A DNA stretch of 7,642 bases from JAFTYO01 sp045611785 (GCA_045611785.1 JAZKXV010000036.1:1-7642); one strand, 5' to 3'. Positions 1 to 6,551 are shown, counted from the first letter of the stretch. Numbers and translations: made by a program. Notes: generated from the sequence alone by a model not told the origin.

Positions 1-48
1 TATTGTATGAATAAAATCGGTGAATATTATATAAAAGTAGGTGAATAA
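1..48 (+). CDS. 3' end of an upstream gene (partial)
   Basis: Frame 1 is open from the window edge to a TAA at 46-48 and encodes about 15 residues ending in IKVGE. The other two forward frames are closed within the first 14 bases. The TAA shares its last A with the ATG of the next gene (TAATG), the same junction style seen elsewhere in this gene train, which supports a real upstream gene. Nothing can be said of its function. Confidence 0.5.
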   Translation, partial: YCMNKIGEYYIKVGE

Positions 49-227
49 TGAAAGTTATAAAGAAAAACAAAATTGTTCCGCAAAGATGTCATAATTGTAA
101 TAGTTGGCTGGATGTGGATTATAAAGATTTATTTGGTTATAGTAAACATAGCGAGAAAGAATTATTCGTATGCCCATTATGTAGGCACAAACAAAGAGTT
201 TGTTTCGAGGAGGTAATCTATGATTAG
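48..227 (+). CDS. Small zinc-ribbon protein, 59 aa
   Basis: A 59-residue protein with two CxxC knuckles: C14-H-N-C17 near the N-terminus and C42-P-L-C45 near the C-terminus, 24 residues apart. This is the usual spacing of a zinc ribbon, so it probably binds one zinc ion. The N-terminus is lysine-rich and the last residues are acidic. Start is the ATG of TAATG, with a weak AGGTG binding site 5-9 bases upstream, so coupling to the upstream gene is likely. The stop overlaps the next gene by 8 bp (TATGATTAG). Small zinc ribbons of this kind are common in phages and may bind nucleic acid or a protein partner; the specific role is unknown. The fold assignment is inferred from the cysteine pattern only. 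Confidence 0.75.
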   Translation: MKVIKKNKIVPQRCHNCNSWLDVDYKDLFGYSKHSEKELFVCPLCRHKQRVCFEEVIYD

Positions 228-411
228 AATAACAACGAGAAAAGGTCATCACGACCTTGTAGTGAACGAGTTTATTGATGTTGATACAACAAAACAATTA
301 GTGTTTAACAAATTTCCTTTTGTGTTTGCAGAACACGACAAGAATGTTTTAGTGATGAGCGATAACATTTTCAACAATTTACTATCATATATTAAAAGTG
401 AGGTATGTTAA
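220..411 (+). CDS. Hypothetical protein, 63 aa
   Basis: A small protein beginning MIRITTRKGHHDLVV, with a hydrophobic/aromatic centre (FNKFPFVFAEH) and a C-terminus that looks helical (IFNNLLSYIK). No signal peptide or membrane segment is evident and I recognise no family. The start is well supported by a near-perfect GAGGAGGT Shine-Dalgarno at 207-214, five bases before the ATG. It overlaps the zinc-ribbon gene by 8 bp, and its TAA stop shares an A with the ATG of the next gene. It is therefore a real small gene within the train; function unknown. Confidence 0.7.
   Translation: MIRITTRKGHHDLVVNEFIDVDTTKQLVFNKFPFVFAEHDKNVLVMSDNIFNNLLSYIKSEVC
400..403 (+). promoter_or_regulatory. Shine-Dalgarno that fixes the start at 411
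   Basis: GAGG at 400-403 lies one base before an ATG at 405 but seven bases before the ATG at 411. Only the second spacing is workable, so 411 is the better start of the following gene, which also gives a TAATG overlap with the stop of the preceding gene. Confidence 0.6.
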
Positions 412-1043
412 TGGTCGAATTTAATGTTGGTGATGAGGTTATAATTCTTGATAATAGAGTGACTGACGGTTATCAAAACCTTAAAGGCGAACGAGGTATT
501 ATTCAAAAGATTATATATAACGAAAAATATGATAAAAAGGTAAAATATCGTGTTGCTATTTCGGGTCATATAAACAAATACACATTGGACGGACATTATT
601 TATTCTATGCACACGAAATTGGTAATTTAGAACCGTTAAAAATAAGATTTAAAAAAGAGGAGAAAAAGAAAATGGAAATTTTAAAAATTTATGTAGAAAA
701 ACAAAAAAGAAAATTAAGAAATAAATTTGACAAGAAAATGGCTGATTTATATAAGCAAGACCCTGTGTATAGAGAATTATGTGAAATGAATAAAAGAATT
801 GTTCAATTAAACAAAATACACCACACAAACGTGTTGTTAGATTTGAGTGATTATATTTTTCCACAAGATTATAAAACACAACAATTTGAAATTGAAGCGG
901 AGAATGATAGAAATTTTGACACACTATGTGACCTCGTTCAAGAGGTTGAGGCACAACTCGATATGTGCGAAACATATGAGCAAAAACAACAAATTTTGAA
1001 AGCATATAAGATTATTGATGAGAACGGAAAAATCAAAAATTAG
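411..1043 (+). CDS. SH3/KOW-like domain plus helical domain, 210 aa
   Basis: The first ~77 residues read like a small SH3/KOW-type beta barrel: FNVGDEVIIL, then a GERGIIQKI strand-turn-strand at about 26-34, then KYRVAI and HEIGNLEPL. The rest (about 80-210) is charged and largely helical: a lysine-rich stretch (KKEEKKKMEILK), then a segment that may form a coiled coil, ending in DENGKIKN. It resembles hypothetical proteins of Firmicutes phages that end in a similar '..AYxIIDENGKI' helix, but I cannot name a family. Barrels of this type bind nucleic acid or proteins; that role is inference. A nearby ATG at 405 is in frame but badly placed relative to the binding site. The TAG stop lies inside the Shine-Dalgarno of the PcfJ-like gene. 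Confidence 0.75.
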   Translation: MVEFNVGDEVIILDNRVTDGYQNLKGERGIIQKIIYNEKYDKKVKYRVAISGHINKYTLDGHYLFYAHEIGNLEPLKIRFKKEEKKKMEILKIYVEKQKRKLRNKFDKKMADLYKQDPVYRELCEMNKRIVQLNKIHHTNVLLDLSDYIFPQDYKTQQFEIEAENDRNFDTLCDLVQEVEAQLDMCETYEQKQQILKAYKIIDENGKIKN

Positions 1044-1051
1044 GAGTATTT

Positions 1052-2314
1052 ATGGATATTAAAATTAAAGATTTTATTTTGGACGAAATTCCAACCAATT
1101 CTACTACTAGTAGAGTTACTAGAAATCAAACGGAGTATAATTTTGATGTTATTTATGAAAATAATAGTGATTTTATCATAAGAAAAACGACCCAAAAAAC
1201 AAGTAGAGTTTTGGTTGTAATTGTATCCAAAGGACAATGTTATATTAAAAACGAAAAGAACGGAGAAATCGACAATGTTGTGAGTGTGGAACAACTTAGT
1301 AAATTCAAAACTGGTCTTGATGATGTTCCAAACTTTGAAAAACTAGAATGGAAACCTTTTTCAACAACTTGGAGAGATAAAATTCAACTCACTGACGCTT
1401 TTGAAAACTTCATTCGTTACAAAGAAACATACAAAGATATGTTGTCTTATAATATGAAACCGTGGACTTATGGTAGTTATCGTTTAAGTGCTTTTAAATC
1501 AAATCCTGACATTTATAGAAAAGAAAATCAACATAAGAAAATCATCGAGTTGTTTGACGCACAATTCACAGCGAGCGACAGTTGGTATCATAATGTATGC
1601 AACACTCTTGACGATTGTCATCTTGATTATAATAAAATCCAAAGAAATCTTGATTTGATTGCTGAAATTGGTGCTTATACGTTTAGAAAAATGCTCAATA
1701 GTGGTCAATTCACAACACTTATAAATGAGTATAAATGCGATTTTAGAACTTTGTTGACTTTTATTCTATACACAATTAAATTTAGAAATGGATTAGACAT
1801 AGAAAGCGGTTATTATTCAAACTCTTTCAACATAAGCGATTATGCGGATTTTCTTCGTATGCAACAAACAATGTATGGAAAAATTAAAAATAAGTATCCA
1901 ACATATTGGTTGAGTGAAAAACAAATGATGAATAATAAGTATAACGCTTGGGTGAAAGTGAGAACTCTCGAGGGCGATTTGTTCCAAGATAAGATGATGA
2001 AATATGCTTTTGAAGACGATGTATATAAAGTTGTAGTACCTACAAAAGTAAACGAAATTCTTGATGAGGCAGAACAGCAACAACATTGTCTTGCTTCTTA
2101 TGTGACTAAAATTCAACACGGAGAAACAAATGTTGTGTTTATTAGACAAAAATTAAATGAAGAAGATAGTTGTCTTACAGTAGAAATTAGAAATGGTAAA
2201 ATCGTGCAAGTTAGAGGTTTTCAAAATAGATGTTATAATGCTCTCGAATATTCGTTCCTAGAAAAATGGGCGAAAGAAGTGAAATTAGAGTTGGGGGTAA
2301 ATGCGGTTGTTTAA
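1052..2314 (+). CDS. PcfJ-like protein, 420 aa
   Basis: The C-terminal ~100 residues carry the signature of the PcfJ-like family: a VVVPTKVNEILDEA lead-in (about 328-340), the QQHCLASYV motif with H345-C346, the HGETNVVFIRQ strand (about 356-366), CLTVEIRNGKIVQVRG (about 374-389) and a final FLEKWAKEV helix. PcfJ is named after a gene of the enterococcal conjugative plasmid pCF10; homologues are frequent in Firmicutes phages and mobile elements, and their biochemical role is not established as far as I know. Residues 1-160 are more variable; 160-310 look mainly helical. The ATG is five bases after AGGAG (1042-1046). The 3' end overlaps the next gene by 14 bp. Family assignment is confident; function is not. 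Confidence 0.85.
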   Translation: MDIKIKDFILDEIPTNSTTSRVTRNQTEYNFDVIYENNSDFIIRKTTQKTSRVLVVIVSKGQCYIKNEKNGEIDNVVSVEQLSKFKTGLDDVPNFEKLEWKPFSTTWRDKIQLTDAFENFIRYKETYKDMLSYNMKPWTYGSYRLSAFKSNPDIYRKENQHKKIIELFDAQFTASDSWYHNVCNTLDDCHLDYNKIQRNLDLIAEIGAYTFRKMLNSGQFTTLINEYKCDFRTLLTFILYTIKFRNGLDIESGYYSNSFNISDYADFLRMQQTMYGKIKNKYPTYWLSEKQMMNNKYNAWVKVRTLEGDLFQDKMMKYAFEDDVYKVVVPTKVNEILDEAEQQQHCLASYVTKIQHGETNVVFIRQKLNEEDSCLTVEIRNGKIVQVRGFQNRCYNALEYSFLEKWAKEVKLELGVNAVV

Positions 2315-2537
2315 AATATATGAAATTGGTAATGATTGGTATGCAGAGGGGACTTTAATCTCCTCTCATAAAACCAAAGAAAGTGCCGAAAAAAGATTGA
2401 ATAAAGAGTTTAAAAAGAGAGTTAAAACATTAAATTATGTGCGTGCTAACTTTATGGACGAACACACAACAGTGTATGATTATGGATTGTGGAATAGATT
2501 TTTAAAACTCGTGGAGGTTGAAGATGACGAAACTTAA
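2301..2537 (+). CDS. Hypothetical protein, 78 aa
   Basis: A small protein with an N-terminal strand-turn-strand pattern (MRLFKIYEIGNDWYAEGTL), then a basic helix (KTKESAEKRLNKEFKKRVK, about 24-42) and an acidic tail (VEVEDDET). It looks like a small cytosolic alpha/beta domain; I do not recognise a family. The ATG lies inside the last codons of the PcfJ-like gene, preceded by a G-rich GGGGGT element at 2293-2298, so translation probably depends on ribosomes finishing the PcfJ-like gene. It overlaps the next gene by 14 bp. The tight overlap may mean it works with the PcfJ-like protein, but that is inference. Confidence 0.7.
   Translation: MRLFKIYEIGNDWYAEGTLISSHKTKESAEKRLNKEFKKRVKTLNYVRANFMDEHTTVYDYGLWNRFLKLVEVEDDET
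2513..2517 (+). promoter_or_regulatory. Shine-Dalgarno that selects ATG 2524
   Basis: GGAGG at 2513-2517 is six bases before the ATG at 2524, a normal spacing, and touches a TTG at 2518 in the same frame, which is therefore not a plausible start. Confidence 0.7.
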
Positions 2538-2808
2538 TTATTATTTTGAAGATTGCGGTGGTGATTTTGAGTTTGATGTTGACGACAAGATGTTGTTGAG
2601 TGCGTTGAGTTCTTTGTTGAGAAATTGTGAAACGGAAGAACTTATTGAAATTATGATTGAAATGGATAATCAAACACCAGCAGAATATTTCGAAGAAGAT
2701 TTGTTAGAATATTTCAAAGACGAAGCATACGAACAAGCTAAAGATAGTTATGAATATCACAAAGACCCGTTAGGATATAATGGAATGAGCGAGGAAGATT
2801 TTAAATGA
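2524..2808 (+). CDS. Acidic hypothetical protein, 94 aa
   Basis: A very acidic protein rich in Asp and Glu. It starts with MTKLNYYFEDCGGDFEF (a likely beta pair), followed by a leucine-rich helix (MLLSALSSLLRN), and then further acidic helices including AEYFEEDLLEYFKDEA, ending in MSEEDFK. It has no membrane segment or signal peptide. The strong negative charge would fit a DNA mimic or protein-binding inhibitor, but nothing specific shows this. I do not recognise a family. The start is fixed by GGAGG at 2513-2517. The stop overlaps the next start as ATGA, so the two genes are probably translationally coupled. Confidence 0.75.
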   Translation: MTKLNYYFEDCGGDFEFDVDDKMLLSALSSLLRNCETEELIEIMIEMDNQTPAEYFEEDLLEYFKDEAYEQAKDSYEYHKDPLGYNGMSEEDFK

Positions 2809-3041
2809 AACGCATAACAAATCCAATGCAAGAGGTCGCTGTTGATATTTTAACACGAATGTCTTTCATTAAAAACATTGACGAATTAGATGAGCTTTTC
2901 AAATATGTCTATGAAAAATATCAATTACACGACGACCCTTTCACACATTTACCTTGCACAAATAAAGAATACGGTGAATTGTGTGAAGAGTATGGTCGTC
3001 AAAAGTTTGAAGAATATTGGGGATATCCCTGTGATTATTAA
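2805..3041 (+). CDS. Hypothetical protein, 78 aa
   Basis: A small, mostly helical protein: an amphipathic N-terminal helix (MQEVAVDILTRMSFIKNI), a second helix (DELDELFKYVYEKYQLH), and a C-terminal part rich in aromatic residues and Glu (EEYGRQKFEEYWGYPCDY). Two cysteines (in LPCTN and YPCDY) are too far apart for an obvious metal site. No family recognised. The start overlaps the previous stop as ATGA, with GAGGA at 2791-2795 nine bases upstream. The TAA stop runs directly into the Shine-Dalgarno of the sigma-factor gene. Confidence 0.7.
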   Translation: MKRITNPMQEVAVDILTRMSFIKNIDELDELFKYVYEKYQLHDDPFTHLPCTNKEYGELCEEYGRQKFEEYWGYPCDY

Positions 3042-3053
3042 GAGGAGAAATAA

Positions 3054-3509
3054 ATGAATAGAGATGAACTTATATTGTCTTGTCAAGAGATTGTAAATAA
3101 TTTAGTAAAAAAATACAACAACCATAAACCAGACGAAGATTTACAATCTGTCGGTATGATTGCTGTCGTTGAGTGTGTGGATAGGTCGCTAGATGAAGGG
3201 TTGGAAGATGTAAATCAAATCCAAGCGAGATGTAATGTGTGGGCGAAAAATAGAATTTTAGACGAGATTTATCGTGAGAAGATTAAGATTGCTGACGATG
3301 AGATTGCTTTGATTGAAAAGGAAGCTCCAGAAGACGACACCGAACTTATGATTTATTTGGAACAAGTATTGACACCACACCAAAAAAGAATATTGAGTTT
3401 GTTGTTAGAAGGGTATTCCAGAGATGAAATATTGGAAAAATTGAAAATCGGTCGTAGTGTATATTATGCTCATTTACAAAAAATTTCAAAAGCAATATTG
3501 GAAAATTGA
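3054..3509 (+). CDS. Phage sigma-70-family sigma factor, 151 aa
   Basis: Two sigma-70 modules are visible. Residues about 9-75 match region 2: an EIVNNLVKKYNN helix, the DEDLQSVGMIAVVECVDR core (compare the DL.Q.G..gL..A pattern of region 2), and an NVWAKNRILDEIYREK segment in the place of the -10-recognition helix. Residues about 97-148 match region 4: LTPHQKRILSLLLEGYSRDEILEKL is followed by the recognition helix, IGRSVYYAHLQKI. There is no region 1 or 3, as in short phage and ECF-like sigma factors. It probably redirects host RNA polymerase to phage promoters. The ATG follows AGAGGAG with a six-base gap. The TGA stop is 41 bp before the preferred start of the next gene. A role in middle or late transcription is inferred from family and context. 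Confidence 0.8.
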   Translation: MNRDELILSCQEIVNNLVKKYNNHKPDEDLQSVGMIAVVECVDRSLDEGLEDVNQIQARCNVWAKNRILDEIYREKIKIADDEIALIEKEAPEDDTELMIYLEQVLTPHQKRILSLLLEGYSRDEILEKLKIGRSVYYAHLQKISKAILEN

Positions 3510-3534
3510 CTGGGTATTCCGTTATTAGTAGTGT

Positions 3535-3540
3535 AAGGAG
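3535..3540 (+). promoter_or_regulatory. Shine-Dalgarno that supports GTG start at 3551
   Basis: AAGGAG at 3535-3540 lies ten bases before a GTG at 3551. An in-frame TTG at 3506 overlaps the sigma-factor stop and would add 15 residues (TGYSVISSVRRKRK...), but it has no binding site. The GTG is preferred. Confidence 0.6.
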
Positions 3541-3550
3541 AAAACGAAAA

Positions 3551-4249
3551 GTGAATAAAGAGTTTTACGATAAGTATAGTAAAGAATTAAAATGTTCAGA
3601 ATGTTTAGGTTTGAGTGAGTGCTTAAACGACAGTAATATCCCACTTTGTAATAGCGGATATATCAGATTTGCAAAAGACAAAATAGCCGACCTAGAAGCA
3701 AAACTTGCAGAACTAAACAAAGAACCACTAAATTGTTCTCAACTTGAAAATGGTATGTCGTTATGTATTATTCAAAAGAGTAAGATTGCAGAGTTAGAAG
3801 CAAAAATTGCAGAGTTAAGAGAACAAATTACTATTTGTAATGAAGAAAACAGCAAATCATTTATAAAAAGCGTTAATGCTATGAGGGAAAATGCCGAACT
3901 CAAACAGCAACTTGCAGAGAAAGAAAAAGAAATTGAAACATTGAAATTTATGATGAGAAATATGGAGCAAGCATCAAGAAATGTTCCAAATGCAATGGCT
4001 GGACAAAGAAAGAGAATTGATGAATTAACAAAAGAACTTAAACAGCACAACCAAGACAAAATCTCGTTCGCAGTAGAGCAGTTGGAGAAAGTGAAAGAGT
4101 TTTGTGAAGCAAATTGCGAAAAATGTGATGACCCAGATAGCGAGTATTCGTGTAAAGTTATAGGTTTGGATGATATTTTGTATACAGGAGATATGTCTTT
4201 ATTTGAATATATCGACAACCAAATCAAGCAATTAAAGGAAGGGAAGTAG
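3551..4249 (+). CDS. Coiled-coil protein with four-Cys clusters at both ends, 232 aa
   Basis: The N-terminus has four cysteines spaced C15-x2-C18-x5-C24-x8-C33, and the C-terminus has C185-x3-C189-x2-C192-x8-C201. Between them lies a long heptad-rich coiled coil with near-repeated units (KIADLEAKLAELNK and KIAELEAKIAELRE), later QQLAEKEKEIETLKF. A dimeric rod with a possible zinc site at each end is the simplest reading. Proteins of this general make-up occur in Firmicutes phages without known function. GTG start chosen from the Shine-Dalgarno position; a TTG 45 bp upstream is the alternative. It follows the sigma gene and is 3 bp before the next start. Metal binding is inferred from cysteine spacing only. 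Confidence 0.75.
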   Translation: MNKEFYDKYSKELKCSECLGLSECLNDSNIPLCNSGYIRFAKDKIADLEAKLAELNKEPLNCSQLENGMSLCIIQKSKIAELEAKIAELREQITICNEENSKSFIKSVNAMRENAELKQQLAEKEKEIETLKFMMRNMEQASRNVPNAMAGQRKRIDELTKELKQHNQDKISFAVEQLEKVKEFCEANCEKCDDPDSEYSCKVIGLDDILYTGDMSLFEYIDNQIKQLKEGK

Positions 4250-4252
4250 AGT

Positions 4253-4504
4253 ATGAAAATTAAAACTAAATACAACATTGGAGATGTTATTATTTATGAC
4301 GATGACGGTTTAAAAATGGCAATAATTACTTCGTTTGAAATAAGGTATGTTTGTGGGGATATTCATATTGATTATGACCTACAAGGATACAAAAACAATT
4401 ATCTTACTAGATTTGAACTGAATGAATGTGCAATAATTTCTAAGGCAACAAAAAAACTTATTAACAAACAACTAACCCGCCAACTCGAAGATATAGGAGA
4501 ATAG
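4253..4504 (+). CDS. Hypothetical protein, 83 aa, possible small barrel
   Basis: The protein begins MKIKTKYNIGDVIIYDDDG, then LKMAIITSFEIRYV, IHIDYDLQGY and YLTRFELNEC. Alternating hydrophobic strands after a 'YNIGDVII' turn resemble small SH3-like barrels, and compare with 'FNVGDEVIIL' in the protein starting at 411. A basic helix follows (KATKKLINKQLTRQLEDIGE). It is probably a small cytosolic protein; function unknown. The start is 3 bp after the previous stop, with a GGAAGG purine run at 4237-4242. The stop is one base before the next start. The resemblance to a barrel is by eye only. Confidence 0.7.
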   Translation: MKIKTKYNIGDVIIYDDDGLKMAIITSFEIRYVCGDIHIDYDLQGYKNNYLTRFELNECAIISKATKKLINKQLTRQLEDIGE

Positions 4505-4505
4505 T

Positions 4506-4760
4506 ATGCTCACTAAAGAAATGATAGTTAAAGAATTTGAAAAAAGAAACACAATTATATATGATTGGAGCAGAAATTTTAAATCTGATACGAGCTATGA
4601 TTTATTTATCACTATTGATAATTGTGGATACCGTGTTGCTAGTTATTCAAAGACAACTAAACGTATAATTTTACATTGTCCTGAAATTCACATACCGCAA
4701 ACGAGTGTTCTTGAGCAATTTATTGAATATGTTAAAAAGAAAGGAGACGCGAATGAGTAA
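4506..4760 (+). CDS. Hypothetical protein, 84 aa
   Basis: A small alpha/beta protein: an N-terminal helix (TKEMIVKEFEKRNTIIYDW), two or three strands (YDLFITIDNCGYRVASYS and KRIILHCPEI), and a C-terminal helix (SVLEQFIEYVKKKGDANE). It has two cysteines and no obvious catalytic motif. No family recognised. ATAGGAGAA at 4493-4501 serves as Shine-Dalgarno, four bases before the ATG. The last eight bases overlap the next gene (ATGAGTAA), so coupled translation is likely. Confidence 0.7.
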   Translation: MLTKEMIVKEFEKRNTIIYDWSRNFKSDTSYDLFITIDNCGYRVASYSKTTKRIILHCPEIHIPQTSVLEQFIEYVKKKGDANE

Positions 4761-4944
4761 ATATGAAGATTGTATAAAACTCGCGAAAGAAAAATACGAA
4801 AACGATTTTCTCGACCTTGATAAAGCGGTGAAAGAAGCGATTGAATTTTATTACACAACAGAAGAACTTTGTGATTTATATCGAATGTTTCAGATGACGG
4901 AAAATGATTTGGTGGAACATTTAAAAGGACACGTATTACAATGA
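4753..4944 (+). CDS. Hypothetical helical protein, 63 aa
   Basis: A short, charged, helical protein: MSKYEDCIKLAKEKYENDF, then DLDKAVKEAIEFYYTTEELCDLYRMF and a final MTENDLVEHLKGHVL helix. The last part has the look of a helix-turn-helix ('TTEELCDLYRMFQMTENDLVEHL'), but there is no basic recognition helix, so DNA binding is not claimed. AAGGAG at 4741-4746 is six bases before the ATG; an upstream in-frame start near 4705 lacks a binding site. It overlaps the previous gene by 8 bp and the nuclease gene by ATGA. The tight coupling suggests co-production with the nuclease. Confidence 0.7.
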   Translation: MSKYEDCIKLAKEKYENDFLDLDKAVKEAIEFYYTTEELCDLYRMFQMTENDLVEHLKGHVLQ

Positions 4945-5789
4945 AAAAGATTAGTCATAGTGAAATAACAACATATTTGGATTGTCAAAAGAAATGGGAG
5001 CTTGTTTACAAACAGGGTCTTAAGGTGGATGGAATACATTTTCAATTCGGTTCAATGGGACATAAAGTTTTAGAAACAAGACAAATTCCAGATGAATTGT
5101 TGTATCCTGAATTAAAAGAAACTTTTGGTATCAAATCTTGGAAAAGTTATTTCGAAAGTATTTTTGAAGAATTGGATGAGTTTTTGAAAGATTACGACAT
5201 TTTATACCACGAATTTCCTATTGAAACAGAAGAGTTGAAAGGTGTTATTGATTTGGTCGCTAGACACAAACAAACTAAAAGAATTTTAATTTGTGATTAT
5301 AAATTCAGCACATCTGTAAAGGGGTTAAGTGATATTTCGATTGATGAGCAGATGTATATTTATGCTTTTGGTTTTGCGTTAAAAGAGCACATTTCTTTAG
5401 AAGATATTGACATTTGTTATATTAGTGTTCCAAAAGCGGAGTTAGATAAACCAAGATTGTTAAAAAATGGTCAGTTAAGTAAAGACAAAAGTCAAAATAC
5501 AACATATAATAAATACGTCGAAGCGATTGAAGAAAACGGACTGAACAGAGATGATTATGAAGACATCTTGTCAGAATTAAGCGGTAGAACCTTATTAAAA
5601 ACTGTAAAATCTGACATTAATTTACAAACGCTGAAATTGATAATGGGAAATATAGATAACGTTATAAAAGATATGCAAAAAGGATATGTATTAGAAAAGT
5701 GTTCGTATATGTGCACAAGATGTGATTTTGTGGAATATTGTAAATACGGAAAAGAAATTAAAAAGGAGAATAGTGAATATGAATATTAA
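4941..5789 (+). CDS. PD-(D/E)XK nuclease, RecB/Cas4-like, with Fe-S cysteines, 282 aa
   Basis: This has the full motif set of the RecB/Cas4 nuclease fold: SHSEITTYLDCQKKWEL (5-21) with C15; GSMGHKVLE with H41; E91; GVIDLV with D104; CDYKF with D119 and K121; and DEQMYIYAF with Q137. The C-terminus has C258-x2-C261-x5-C267 (plus C254), which with C15 would hold a 4Fe-4S cluster as in Cas4 and AddB. It is expected to cut single-stranded DNA or DNA ends with metal ions, in phage replication or recombination. No cas1, cas2 or CRISPR array lies here, so it should not be called Cas4. Start overlaps the previous stop as ATGA; AAGGA is 11 bases upstream. It overlaps the next gene by 11 bp. Confidence 0.85.
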   Translation: MKKISHSEITTYLDCQKKWELVYKQGLKVDGIHFQFGSMGHKVLETRQIPDELLYPELKETFGIKSWKSYFESIFEELDEFLKDYDILYHEFPIETEELKGVIDLVARHKQTKRILICDYKFSTSVKGLSDISIDEQMYIYAFGFALKEHISLEDIDICYISVPKAELDKPRLLKNGQLSKDKSQNTTYNKYVEAIEENGLNRDDYEDILSELSGRTLLKTVKSDINLQTLKLIMGNIDNVIKDMQKGYVLEKCSYMCTRCDFVEYCKYGKEIKKENSEYEY

Positions 5790-6444
5790 GAAAAATGTAA
5801 AATATGGGTTTGATTGTTGGGAAGACCACGATGATTTTTTAAGAAAGTGTGAAGATTTAGGATATATTTGGTATGATGGAGAACCAGCAACACATAATGA
5901 TTATTGGAATGAAAATAAAGTTTTATACGAAATTGATAATAACGGATATTTAGGTTTTTATAATACAAATTACCGTGGTGATTTTGTAACATATAAAAGA
6001 GAATGTAAAAAACCAGACATACTTGCCGCTATGAAATATTGTATCGGTGTTGACGCAAACTCACTTGAAGAAGCTCTTGAACACTTGAAAAACAAAACAA
6101 ATTGTTATTTTATTTCAAGGGACGGAAACAAAACCATTGTAAAAACTCCAGACGGAAAGACAGGCGTTTCAAGATGTCATCCTGACGACAAATATAATTT
6201 CGTCGAGGGTGTTAAAGTTGCTATTAATAATATTAAAAAATATGAATTTAGTGAAAAAGAAATTCACATTCTTAAAAAGTTACAAGAAACAGGGTTTGAT
6301 ATTATCACAAATCATGGTTCGTATTTTCAAGCAGATTGCAAAACACTTAACGGAAATTCGAGATGGTTGGGTAGTTATATTCCAAAAGTATTTCAACAAC
6401 TCGAAGAAGGTAAAGAATATAAAATTTCAGAATTATTGGATTAG
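5779..6444 (+). CDS. Phage-type hypothetical protein, 221 aa
   Basis: The N-terminal part (to about residue 65) reads like a small domain found in phage proteins: DDFLRKCEDLGYIWYDGE, then a NENKVLYEIDNNGYLGFYN beta hairpin. Residues about 126-152 hold KTGVSRCHPDDKYNFVEGVK, matching the 'G.a.C.PeDkFd...G...A' motif common in Firmicutes phage proteins of unknown role. The last third is helical and charged and ends in KEYKISELLD. Start: AAGGAG at 5763-5768 is ten bases before ATG 5779; an in-frame GTG at 5773, four bases after the AAGGAG, is a real alternative that would add two residues. It overlaps the nuclease by 11 bp and is the last gene of the train. Function unknown. Confidence 0.75.
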   Translation: MNIKKNVKYGFDCWEDHDDFLRKCEDLGYIWYDGEPATHNDYWNENKVLYEIDNNGYLGFYNTNYRGDFVTYKRECKKPDILAAMKYCIGVDANSLEEALEHLKNKTNCYFISRDGNKTIVKTPDGKTGVSRCHPDDKYNFVEGVKVAINNIKKYEFSEKEIHILKKLQETGFDIITNHGSYFQADCKTLNGNSRWLGSYIPKVFQQLEEGKEYKISELLD

Positions 6445-6460
6445 TCGCTAGACGACTTTT
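6443..6460 (+). terminator. Short terminator-like hairpin
   Basis: AGTCG (6443-6447), loop CTAGA, CGACT (6453-6457), then a run ending in TTTT. It begins inside the TAG stop of the last gene of the train and comes before the tRNA array. The five-pair stem is weak for an intrinsic terminator, so readthrough into the tRNAs is likely; it may instead be partial attenuation or mRNA end protection. Confidence 0.4.
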
Positions 6461-6466
6461 CCTCAT

Positions 6467-6543
6467 GGAGAAGTGGCGAAATTGGAAACCGCTGACTGCA
6501 GGCTGTCCTACGGGACTTGTTGGTTCGAATCCAACCTTCTCCA
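6467..6543 (+). tRNA. tRNA-like gene with abnormal anticodon arm (anticodon unclear, perhaps GCA)
   Basis: Clear tRNA parts: acceptor GGAGAAG/CTTCTCC, D-arm GCG/CGC with an 11-nt loop containing GG, and T-arm GTTGG-TTCGAAT-CCAAC. The region between D- and T-arms is irregular. GTCC-TACG-GGAC would make a variable arm with a stable UACG tetraloop, as in class II tRNAs, but this leaves only about 12 nt for the anticodon arm. The other option, GAC-TGCAGGCT-GTC, is a three-pair anticodon stem that uses the same GTC, so the two exclude each other. A U-GCA-G core would read Cys codons; CAG (Leu) is less likely because the base before it is G. No CCA is encoded. The acceptor helix could extend to nine pairs (ATGGAGAAG/CTTCTCCAT). 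A degenerate tRNA or a non-canonical functional one both remain possible. Confidence 0.6.
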
Positions 6544-6551
6544 TCATTAAA

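Noticed and set aside
3772..4278. Reverse-strand open frame of 168 codons, Ser/Phe/Leu-rich
   Set aside because: It is the complement of the coiled-coil gene; the low-complexity composition results from the repeated Lys/Glu/Leu codons on the other strand.
4941..5789. CRISPR-associated Cas4
   Set aside because: There is no direct-repeat array and no cas1 or cas2 in the window; the nuclease family is shared by many phage enzymes.
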